A stretch of 64,000 nucleotides of DNA from Cladocopium goreaui (taxonomy: Eukaryota > Sar > Dinophyceae > Suessiales > Symbiodiniaceae), in contig CAMXCT020006578.1 in assembly GCA_947184155.2 (NCBI GenBank), positions 1,020,090-1,084,089 of the forward strand, in the 5' to 3' direction. The position numbers and the translations under genes are program-made. Shown piece by piece: positions 46,117 to 56,110 of the stretch. Numbering within the stretch: the stretch's first letter is position 1; each line of letters starts with the position of its first letter. The notes under the pieces are model-generated. The model was given only the letters and a program-made list of their open reading frames with translations. It was not told the origin of the DNA and did no database searches.

Positions 46117-47255
46117 GCTATCCGCGATGTGGTTGGAGAGGCATCCTGACAGTTCTCCCACCCTGCTACTGTGTCGGTCCCAGTGGTCCCTGTGGTCTGC
46201 AGGCGAATTGTCCATCTCTGCCTTCTGGTCGGACGGATGACCTGACCCGCTGGATTTTGCGGATGCAGGCAGGATGCTGAAAACAGGATGCTTAAGGAGT
46301 CATCCAACCATCCAATCTGAATCTGAACAACTATACCTAACTATACCGTAAAGCTGCCAATGCTGCAGGAGTCCCTCACCAACCAAAAGGCGGAGAAGGG
46401 TCGCTCTGGAGGCCAGCCACCAGATATCAAGAGATCCGAAGAATTCCTAAGATATTCAATTGTTCAATGATAATTCAGCAGGTTATGGCACTGGACACTT
46501 TGTTCCCAAGACCTTCGCGCAAGAAACCCAGGACTGCCGGGTTGTGACTCACTCGTGTTGACTAAAGCGGTGATAGAAAGTCCGTCACAGGAGATGGAGA
46601 AGATGGAGTTGCAGCGACAGCAAAATGTGGCGACCGAAGAGCCATTGAGCCAGAAGTGCCTCGGATGATCAAAGATTGGAAATTTATGGAAATCGACTAA
46701 TTATGCATAATTATGCAGCTTCATTTTTCAGATGTGTTTGGGGTATGCTGTGTGATGTCTTGTGACGACTTTTGCGCGTATCTAAAGATTTGATGAGAGC
46801 TGGGCTGGTGGTTTGGGGTATTTCTGGTCCGAGAGTCCCCAACTTTGCTAACTCGACTGGTCAAAGACACTGAAGATATCCAGATGACTGTGCCATCTGT
46901 GCAGGTCTTCCCCCAGGAAGGACAACTACAAAGACCTCAAAATGCAACAGAACGAGTTCAAGGAGGACATGGTTTCTGTCAATGTACACTTTTCTGTACA
47001 AGATGACTATACAAGATGTATTAAAGAAAGGTATATGTTATAGTTTCATATAGGTTCTGAGTTCTGTGGCTTCTGCAGCGCGAAACAGTGACGGAGGATC
47101 CGAAGCTGGGCATCCAAACGGGTCGCCCAGGTGGTGAAGGGAAAAAGCCGAAGCCTCAGAACGTTTTTCTTTTGAGCCATATACAGACCAGACGCAGAAA
47201 TCCGCAGATTTCCACAGCGTCAACTTTGGGAACTCTAGAAGACTCTAGATTCTAG
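46117..47255 (+). CDS. series of short exons, unrecognised gene
   Basis: Six segments with consistent AG borders follow each other. A Cys-rich one (CGWRGILTVLPPCYCVGPSG) is at 46117-46268. ESLTNQKAEKGRSGGQPPD is at 46369-46455, MALDTLFPRPSRKKPRTAG at 46482-46547 and MEKMELQRQQNVATEEPLS at 46591-46668. PRKDNYKDLKMQQNEFKEDM is at 46905-46983. Last, VTEDPKLGIQTGRPGGEGKK then TRRRNPQISTASTLG is at 47079-47255. The middle exons end in stops if not spliced, so alternative ends are possible. Basic and acidic low-complexity composition suggests a regulatory or nuclear protein, but no family is recognised. Confidence 0.4.
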
Positions 47256-47449
47256 ATCATCTAGAAGAATGATGAATAATCATGATTAATGATGAATAAT
47301 GTAGATTACGTGTGCCGTGTTTTTCAGTCTTGAACAATCAATATCACTGGCTCCGACATCAGCTGACATGTTGGTGCTTTTAGGCATATATTTCCAAAAC
47401 AAAACATGGCCGTGATCTCAGACAGATTTATATAACATGATTTAACATG

Positions 47450-47980
47450 ATTTAACCCCTCAAACTTGCTGGACGAGCGGACAGGGACTGTTGAAGTGAC
47501 TATTGGGCAGCAGATGCAGGTTGACGGGATCTCCACAGCTGCCGACTACCGGGCAACAGAAGGCCGCAGGCAGATCGATCAAATCCTCAGGATCAAAATC
47601 TCCAGGATTGCAGAGCTCCGTGTTAGACCTCGAAGAAATACCGATTTGATTCAGTAAGACATGTGGGGATATGTGGGAAAGTGCTTTGTCGTGAAGGTAC
47701 ATCCCAACTGTTGATAGCTTGATGGAGCAGAAGAAGGAGAATGAGGTCAGAATCAGCCGGCTGATCATTTTGTTGATTCTGATATTTGCTGACAATCAGT
47801 TTTTTTTGCTGAAAATCTACCAGCCAGTTCACTTGGTGGTTTTTTAAATAACTCCGCAAGTGAACTTTTAGTAGAACATGGTCCCTTTGTGTCCGATGTT
47901 GCTACGACGTCAGAAAACGATGAAAGGAAAAAACCATCGACGATATCCCCAAACAGGCAAGAGGTGGTCGAACGATAAGA
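47450..47980 (+). CDS. unrecognised exons, including an acidic Ser/Glu-rich C-terminus
   Basis: One frame reads LLDERTGTVEVTIGQQMQVD then EGRRQIDQILRIKISRIAEL, with a possible CA|GTAAGA donor near 47654. A second segment near 47720 reads MEQKKENEVRISRLIILLIL. A third, about 47808-47977, reads AENLPASSLGGFLNNSASEL then DVATTSENDERKKPST and stops. The opposite strand is also open over the last part, with a competing frame. From 47980 to 48270 I see nothing. Confidence 0.4.
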
Positions 47981-48270
47981 GAACCAGAGCAAAAACGACA
48001 ATCAATTATGCTAAAATATGGCAACGTGGTGGGCTGCCCAGTCTACAATATTTTACTACATATATGTACGAATACACAGTCAATAAACATAATGAGTACT
48101 TAATGAATACATAGTGAATACAATGAGTACATGATGAGTACATGACGAGTATATCATGAATACATAATCAATACATTACATTGATCATCAACTTTGCCCC
48201 ACACCTGAAAAACGATGACAGTAATCAAACACGACAACATAATTTCTTTCCGTTTTTAGTTTTTTAGACA

Positions 48271-50853
48271 ATGGCTGATGTTGGTCGCTGCATAGTTGAG
48301 TCCAAGGCTCGCGAGCGAGCACTCATGGAGAAAGGATGTGATGGGCCAGCTCCTGTGAACAGGTACGTCACATGAGTCATGAATGCCTTGGATATCTATG
48401 AATCTTGGGCCTCATGGGCCCAGTGCAGAGTGGCACACGATGGCAAGTCCATTGACGTTCCAAGTGCTTGGCTGCACCAGGCCATCCAATCACATCAGCG
48501 AAGATCACATGGCATACTTTGGATGCCCGATGTCCCAGCGCGACGTGCCGCGTTGCGTGACGCCATGTGACGCCTTTAGGGTGACCTTTCCTCTGACCAA
48601 GGCCCCAATGCTGCAGGGAGCTCAGCAAGAATTCACCCCTGCTCCATGATGGTACTGTATCTTCAGCAATGTATAGCAATGTCTACCCCCAGGGATCCAC
48701 ATGATCTAGCAACATCTAGCAATGTTAAGTTCTACACGGTCTACACGCAGTATTTTGATTTATTTTGGAAAGGTGGCTGATCCATGTGCAGGACGAGCCA
48801 CCCGTTGGGGGTGACCGACGGCGACACGCCAACATTCCAAAGGAAAGGGACTGATTTGCTTTCGATGGAAACGTCAAGAGAGTCAAGAGCATTCTTCTGC
48901 AAGTATGTGCTTTTTGAACGCATTCGCCTTTCGCATGCTTTTTCAGCATTGAAAGATATTGAAAGAATGATGTAGCAACTGCTCTTCGTTATACGTATAT
49001 ATATATTATAATTATATAATTATATAATATAATATAATATATTATACTATATAATATTATATACTATAATATAATATCTATTAATATCTATTAGTCAATT
49101 TGGGGAAATGCCAAATGCGAGGGCATTCACCAAGACATGGAGACACATGGATGAAGTTTGTTGCGCAGGGCCATTTCGTCAACCTGGGGCACTGGGAATC
49201 GACAGAGGCCAACACGTGGTCAAACTGTGAAAGGGCTGTGAAAAAAGCGCTTTCCGGAGGCTGTTCACGGGAAGAAGCATTTGGACAACTTCCAGAACAA
49301 GACAAAGCTTCTTTGCAGACATTTGGAATTTAACAATGTTAACATTACTCGTTGATTTTTGGAAACTTGACTCCTATGATATTTCCTGTATGATGACAAT
49401 GAGCCACAGAATCAAACAATCAAGATCGAGCACAAGAAGACTTGGACAGGTGTGAGAGAAAAACAGACGCCTGCAACAGGTGTCCAGCTGTGTAAGCTGT
49501 GGCAGCAACTAGCAACTCGCAACAGAACTGCCTTACCATGCCAATCTCATCTATTGTCTTCTAGGCTGAGAATTGAGTTGACTTCCCTCGCGAAATATGT
49601 GGTGCACTGTGAAACTGGTGCAACTGCAATGCATGACGCTGTCGACACTGAGGCTGGAGAACAATACTGGTCGACATGACAAGTATGAGTCCTCCTGGCG
49701 GAAGGTGGGGATTGCTTGGCGATGTTTTCCCTGCTAAGAACACATTGACATTTGGAGAGATTATCAGATTTATCAGCTGACATCGTTCCGAAGTTCTGTT
49801 TTTGAGATCGGGCCACGCTTGTAAGATCGTGTAAGTGTTATTTGAGTTTCAGCAAATCCTTGGCTCCGCAGAATCCGCACAAGCTGTTGGGCAGCAGCAT
49901 GTTGGTCTGAAACGCTTCGCGGGCCCAAGACAGAGGTCTCGTCCAAGGTGAACATTCACCAGTGCTGTGTTTGTTTCACAAAATTGTTTTTTTTTCTGGT
50001 TGTGCGATGTTTGTCTTGGCTGGACTTCATGGTTTCCATTGGTTTCCCAAAAAACGGTGTGCTTTGGAAAAAAGATGAAAAAAGCATGCCCGGTGAGGCA
50101 CAAGGCCTCAATATATTTAGCAAATCCCCAAGCAACCCCCCTTGGGATGATGGATGATGGGTTGCTCGATGTTGCTCGGGGGTTGAACGAACGATCAACG
50201 CCTTACAAAAGAGAGCCTGAGCATGTCTACGCACGCCGTGTCCCAGGCCAATCCAGTAGACTTGGTGCCAGGCAAATGACACTTGCGCGACGAATCGGTC
50301 GAGAAAAGGCATACTCTTTACAAGGTGGTGCCCCCAAGATAGCTAAGTTGGTTTATAACTCCAATAACTATGGTTTATGGTACTTATAACTATAGTTAAT
50401 GGGGTTTATAAACCAACTTATAACTGGGGGGTCCCACCTTGTAGCTTCATGTTCATTCAATTTCCATGCTTACTTTGAAGATGATCCTCAATTGGTTGAT
50501 ATTTTTTAAGGGCTTATATCAACCAGCGGGCTCTCCAGCACTCCTTGGATCTCTTTAGCACCTTGGTAGCTCTGTGCCCCGAGCTGTTTGGCCTCAGTCA
50601 TTGGTTGAATCGCTGGCATCCTGTAGAGGTGCCTCAAACTTTCCTCCAAGATCAACTAACTTTCAGACTCTCAGATATATTTCGGATATGTTCATATATG
50701 TATATATATATTGTATTATATTGGACTTGGACATCCGAAACCGCCATGTGAGGTTCCCTGCTTCCATGGGAGCAACTGCGAGTCTGGAGATCTTTGAGCC
50801 TCCCAAGGAGCGGAGAAACAACGTCCCACATTGTCGGAGTAGTGACTTTCAAT
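48271..50853 (+). CDS. unrecognised multi-exon gene with a clear first exon
   Basis: The first exon starts at ATG 48271 (MADVGRCIVESKARERALME) and ends at AACAG|GTACGT near 48361. Plausible later exons include TRPSNHISEDHMAYFGCP (about 48434-48650), TDGDTPTFQRKGTDLLSMET (about 48794-48902) and TWMKFVAQGHFVNLGHWEST (about 49100-49333). Others are ELTSLAKYVVHCETGATAM (about 49563-49680), LGSAESAQAVGQQHVGLKRF (49853-49947, good borders) and TPYKREPEHVYARRVPGQSS (50121-50308, GC donor). HSLDLFSTLVALCPELFGLS (from 50527) and SMGATASLEIFEPPKERRNN with a stop at 50853 follow. Whether all belong to one transcript is unknown. No domain is recognised. Confidence 0.4.
48990..49090. repeat. AT-rich TATAATATA tract
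   Basis: About 100 bp of near-pure A/T lies between two candidate exons. Confidence 0.9.
50319..50443. mobile_element. small palindromic element, family D (TIR TACAAGGTGG)
   Basis: The left end TACAAGGTGGTGCCCCCAAG then TTGGTTTATAACTCC is answered by GGGTTTATAAACCAACTTAT then GGGGGGTCCCACCTTGTA. It starts about ten bases after a GC splice donor. A single family D-like end (GGGGGTACCACCTTGTA) occurs in an AcnX intron near 11975. Confidence 0.8.
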
Positions 50854-51337
50854 AATTCCTAAAAGATTCAGAATGTTGATTTCTATGGAGGTCTAACAAT
50901 TTGTATAGATCACATCTATTTGCATTTGCTATAGTTGAGGATGTGTTGGAGTTTATAGACTAGGAGTTGTGAATGTGTTGACCAATATGCCAGCTAGCGC
51001 ACATTCTTAGTTTATTTGATGTTTTGTGTTGTCGGAGCTGTTCGATCAGGTACATCAAAGGTTGTGGTTTTTGCAGGTCCGATGCTGTCCAGGGGAGACC
51101 TTGAAGACTGCAACTTGGAACCATGGCAGCAGTAGACAGTGCCCAGCATTTGCAGTTGATAACTTAAAACGTTGACAACCTTCATGTAGATGATTGTAGA
51201 TGCACATTGGCCATGCACTACAGACAGCACTTGGATTTTTGATGATTTTTGCGTAATCTCATGTGATCCCCAACTTTGTTATGCCTCCGAGACGGCTCCA
51301 TTTAACAGATCCCGGCGCGGCACGGCGCGTGAGAAGC

Positions 51338-52509
51338 ATGGAAGTTGCAGCCATGGATGCTGGGGACCCACTCCAGATTCGGTACAACATGCAGTTCTCA
51401 GAGCTGGTACAGTTGACCCTGATTTACATCGGGATCACTGCCATCGGGCAGATCGTGGCCATCCCGGTGTCGTGGCTTATGTTCCCGCGTTCTCGAAATA
51501 TGAAACAACGTGGTGAACCAGGAGGTGATTTATGGGCAGCTGATGCAATTTGCTTGCTCCTCTTCAGTTTCTCTTTGTAACTGGGACCTTTATGAAGTCA
51601 TTGTGGCCAGATGGGGTCCGGGTTGTCTTGTGTTTTCCGTGTCTGTGTTGCGCGCTTTTAGTAGCATAGTAGCGTTTGGTGCACCGCAATTCCACTACAG
51701 GTAGCAATGCAAAGCAGGGATTGAAGCTGTTTGAGGCTTTCAGAGAAGATGTATACTAGTAGTATATCATAATATAGATACACCTTAGGCACCAACATGT
51801 CAGACCTCGGACGATTTTACAATTTTCATCGCTTTTCCAGTGGAGTAGTCAGATGTAGTCAGTGATGTAGTTTTCGGGGCGGCACCTCCGGAGCACCATG
51901 CTGAGGCTTCCCAGTGCCTTCGGTTCCATTGCCATCTTATCTACGAGTGTTGATGCACGTTGGAATGGTACCTGTTGGTCGTCAATCCACGGATGCCTTC
52001 TTTTATGCACCCGACTGTTTGTCCACATTCCCTTCCTCTTCTGGAAGGGTTTGAATGCATCCCGGAAGAGGATCCTTGTGCACCACGTTATGGTGATCCT
52101 CGTCTATGGTACGGGTTTGCTCAAGGGCAGCATGCACTTTTGGGGTGCCGCAGCAGGTCTCTGTGAGTTTTCCAACATGTTCCTTGCCAACATTGAGCTT
52201 GTGAAGTGTTGCTCGACAGTGCATCAGAATCAGATCAAACAAAGTGTCCTGTACAAGTTGAACTCGGCACTCTTGAGTCTTGCATACATTTGCTGCCGCT
52301 TAGTGCTCTTCCCAGCAGTGCTAGCAGCACTTCTCACAGATGCATACACACATCCCGAGCTCACAGTTCGAAGCAGCATGGTTGAGTGGGTCATGATGCC
52401 CATGTCAATCTGCTGTGTGTGGGCAATGTCGGCCTTTGAGTTCCGCAATATCTTTGAGGGCACTTTCAAGGTGGGGGCCACTAGCGGGCATCGGTCGTTG
52501 GAGAACTAG
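51338..52509 (+). CDS. TLC-domain (TRAM/LAG1/CLN8) multi-pass membrane protein
   Basis: Exon 1 (51338-51512) starts at ATG and carries the first membrane helix (LTLIYIGITAIGQIVAIPV). Exon 2 (51568-51700) joins in phase and reads WDLYEVIVARWGPGCLVF. The last exon, to the stop at 52509, carries the family core: RWNGTCWSSIHGCLL, the His pair in ILVHHVMVILVYGTG, then CEFSNMFLANIELVK and further helices. TLC proteins handle membrane lipids such as ceramide or membrane composition; the specific role is unknown. The join into the last exon is unclear. A segment SDVVFGAAPPEHHAEAS (51863-51913) has the expected DVVFG motif but runs into a different frame from the core, so an exon border is misread or the gene is frameshifted. 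Confidence 0.7.
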
Positions 52510-52630
52510 CCACCGTGTCTTCCCCGCTCCCTGAACGATCTATTCCACTGTGATGTTTTTTTTTTACAGTATGGCCAGTCAATGCCAGTCATATCAAATT
52601 GTCATTTGTTTTGTCAAATCCAGCAGAGAT

Positions 52631-53292
52631 TCAACAGAGATTCAGCTTTAATTTTGTCAGTGTTCCATTCAACAGCATTTTTATCCGGTTTTCACTTGTT
52701 TTGGCAGGCCCTGGACTTGGATGTGAAGAATGCCTCAAGCTGCTTGCAGCTGGAGATTTGGTTGGCCATTTTGGGCCTCCTTGTAGGGCATTGCCTTTTT
52801 TGAAGCAAGTGCCTAGGGGAGCAAAGCGAGAGCGCCTTGGATGAACAGCGAGCTGACATGAGCTGACTAGCCAGCAAAGGGGTGTAGCCGATTGTAGCCA
52901 GGCCAGGCTGGCATGATGAAACATGTTATGAAACATGCCGACTCCTGAATATTCCTCTGGAAATCTTGGACAAAGTACATCAAAGTACCATGGTAGTCCT
53001 GGTAGTCGGCTTGTTTCTCCAGAACACAGTATGCTATGGCTGCTATGGCACTGTCTTGATGCGCTGTTGATGTCATGACATGCTGCGACTGCCCTGGCTG
53101 AGGCAAATTCATGGAGTTGAGGAGTGGGGAGACGTGGAGGAAACTGTTTGCTCAATCCACCGAGAATCTAATCCTGTTCATCCTGCGACTGAGTGCAGTG
53201 TGACTGCTGTCGCGTTGTACATGTGGGTGGGAGACCTTTTGGGATATGCCACTTTCGTTGAGGAGGCTGTCCGACATTTAACATACTTTTAG
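52631..53292 (+). CDS. ambiguous coding region after the TLC gene
   Basis: On the plus strand GLGCEECLKLLAAGDLVGHF (52709-52844, stop) and FMELRSGETWRKLFAQSTEN (about 53101-53195) look like exons. A 174-codon minus-strand frame (52631-53155) covers the same DNA. Composition does not settle it. I prefer the plus strand because of neighbours and splice borders. From 53300 to 53600 nothing convincing is seen. Confidence 0.25.
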
Positions 53293-53618
53293 CAGTTCAC
53301 ATGATTTCGGCAGTGGGCCTTTTTGTAATGATTCTATTTTGGACCTCCCATCCCACGATTTTTCTCACGCCAACTTGCTGGATTGAGAACACGGGTATTT
53401 TCCATGTCAATTCAGTTTCACTGCTGCTTGGAGGGCAGATCAAAGTTTTGTACAATCTTCAGATCAACATGTAGACATTTGGAGAAACACACGCTATTAC
53501 AACTAGCAGCAGTTGTAACTATGATATGTCGATATGATATGACTCTGCATCTTTATAATCTTTAGCTTGGTGTGCTCTAGGTGTCTGCGCCGAGTGCAGA
53601 CGCGTAGCTTATGAGTTG

Positions 53619-55118
53619 CTACCTCCAGGCTTCCGCACTTTCGAAATGCGACTGACAGTGCCGATGTGCAAAGGAGGAATGGGAAAAAATGCACGACCTG
53701 TCCAGATTTGACTTGACCTGCTGCTGAGCTGCTGATGGGTGATGTCCATTGCCGAACTTCTTGGTTGTAAGAAATTGGAATACCGGTGCTGCCTTTTTTC
53801 CTCGCCCACTAATGGAATACAGCAGACGTCCCAAAGTCCCTTGACAGCTAGAGCAGATTGCCTTTGTATTGCCGCCAGCCAGCTGAGGAGCAGCTTTGGA
53901 CAGATGTCCTCCAAATATTGTTGTGAGGGCCTTTGATTTCCGTTGACAAAGGATTTGCTTTGCTGTCAGGCTTTCAATGTCTTCAATCGGCTTCGAGTGG
54001 TGCATGTCATGTTCTTTGTAGCAATCTAAACACGTCCTTGAAGCCGTGCCATAGCTGGGGGCCAAAGAACACAAATGCGTTATAAGCTCCAGCATCATAC
54101 TTCATATTTTTTATGTTTTGTTTTCAATCGACAGGGGGCTCAACCCTCCTCAATCACACCATCTTTGCTCAGTGGTTGGCAAGCAAAGTCAATGATCATA
54201 TTCAGATATAATATTCAAATACATTGCAAATTGCAGATGTGTTTGGGATCCATTGGAGAGCGGATAGATCCGTTAATAGTGCGTTAGATACAGATGCCAA
54301 CTGAATAATCTCCAGCCATGCAGCATAAAAGCATGGTGTCCCGTGGCATGGCTGTGCTGGGCGCTGGCGGCCAATGCACTCGAGAGGCTCATTTGCGAGT
54401 CCCTTGGCAGCGCAGCCTGTCCCAGGTCAGTGGATGGCACTGCATGAATTGGATGATGGAAAACATTTCAGGTGTGATTTGTAGCCTTTCGGGCGGCCTA
54501 AGTTTCAAAATTCATCAAGGTTCCCGTGCGTTTGCATTTTGTTAAGGGGCTTACTTGCAGATCCACTGAAGTTTTGAAGCCAACTCCGAATCTTTGAGGG
54601 ATGGATTTTGTTGAGAGCAGAACAGAACAGCCGCATGTCCTTCAAAGAAGTATGTCCTAGGAGCCATAAGTGTATCAGGCCTGCACGGCATTAAGTTCCC
54701 GTGTGCAGCAGAGGAGCTGTGTGCACCCCCAAATTCACTCTGGACTTGAGATACTTCCAGCGAAGCTCCTTTGCAAATGATTCTTGCAAGGAGCTTCATA
54801 AATTGTCCTGAAAAATGTTCCAGAGGGACAAAGACACAAGTTATTTTTTGTTCGTACTGCTAGTACAATGAGCAGCAACAGCAGTCATGCACCAAATACA
54901 AAGTTGGGAACGAGGTTTATATAATTGTAATGCAATGTTTTTTTTGCTGTGAACCAGTATGCATTGTGCGGTCTGCCCAGGACAACACGATGATCAACGA
55001 AGGCAGGTGTCTTGGACGCTATCTTGCGGACAGCTTCTGAAAGTATTTTAAAGTCCAAATTGTCGTGACTGCACAACTGATCCTGAAGCGGGTTTTCTAT
55101 GGTTTTCTGAGCTGACAA
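53619..55118 (-). CDS. minus-strand multi-exon gene, unrecognised
   Basis: Reading from right to left, one segment (55118 to about 54905) gives CSHDNLDFKILSEAVRKIAS then FVDHRVVLGRPHNAYWFTA. A second (54799-54554) starts with ATG and gives MKLLARIICKGASLEVSQVQ then APRTYFFEGHAAVLFCSQQ. A third (about 54412-54310) gives DSQMSLSSALAASAQHSHA. A fourth (54098-53619) gives SLTAKQILCQRKSKALTTIF then AGGNTKAICSSCQGTLGRL. The first two look convincingly coding; the third and fourth have competing plus-strand frames. No family is recognised. It would be the only full gene on this strand in the window. Confidence 0.4.
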
Positions 55119-55126
55119 TCTCCTCA

Positions 55127-55748
55127 GCTAGTGCCTACGACCTGCCTGCATCTGACAGCACACGTGACTGGAAAAGCAAGCGCAAGTCTCGGCAGGAGCA
55201 AAGAAGAGTGATCGGAGCAGCCAGTATAGATATCATGTGGAGACTTGACTTGAATTATCATGAATGATCCGGACATCGCCGGACATCTGCGGACCATCCG
55301 AGTCTGATCCAGCGATTCATTTCCGATGGTCTCACGAAGTGCTGGATTTCACCTCAAGATCTGCCACTCTCGAGGACTTCAACTCAGATGTGCCAGCAGA
55401 AACTGCTGAGCTGTGGGTCGGTACTCCCTACGCGGCCTGGATCGAATCTCGCAACGATTAGAATTGCAGGAGTTGCCAAGGAAGAATGGGATGACAAGAT
55501 ATCCAACACATTCCAAAGTCATTCATGTTATCTTCTGTTTCATACTAAGTTATTTAAGTTCATATTATTTCCAGCATTTTCAATTTGTTTTTTGCAGCCA
55601 ATCGGTGCAAGTAATCTTTCAAACCAGGGAATTCCACTGTGATCCACTCGCCCCAGCTATTCAGTTTCAAGATGTTTCAAGGAGAAAGATGTACAGAGAA
55701 GGTACGCCAAGGACTTCTGCAAAGCGCCTAACGATGTCTAACGTGTAA
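55127..55748 (+). CDS. unrecognised gene, about four exons, stop at 55748
   Basis: After CAATCTCCTCAG a frame reads YDLPASDSTRDWKSKRKSRQ. A second segment (55264-55461) reads HFRWSHEVLDFTSRSATLED then AELWVGTPYAAWIESRND. A third near 55468 reads GVAKEEWDDKISNTFQ. A fourth after TTTTTTGCAG (55599) reads VIFQTREFHCDPLAPAIQFQ then RRKMYREGTPRTSAKRL and stops at TAA. The first exon lies within ten bases of the opposite-strand exon, so one of the two must be wrong or the genes overlap antisense. No family is recognised. Confidence 0.4.
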
Positions 55749-56110
55749 TTGGTGGAATGGTCATGAAGGGTCGATGGACATTGATGGCTTCTGATATTCC
55801 TATGTGATTTGCTTGATTTGTTTCTAACATGAAATGGCTCAAGATGATTTGGGACAACTTCGTCAACCAGGCATATAAAAAATGAACATGCTTCGTTTCT
55901 ATACAGTGGAACGGCCCTGCTAAGAGGTGTCAGTCGCAGTTGAGGATGTTCGCATACCACATCTTACGCATACCCGCATACCCATCGGAGACTTTCAAGA
56001 TTGACATCCTTCCCATATCTTTCCATTAATAATCTGACATAACCTGACCCAAATTCTGGAAGATGGTGATTTCCATTTGAACACTCATGTTGAAGACCTT
56101 TGACTTCCAG

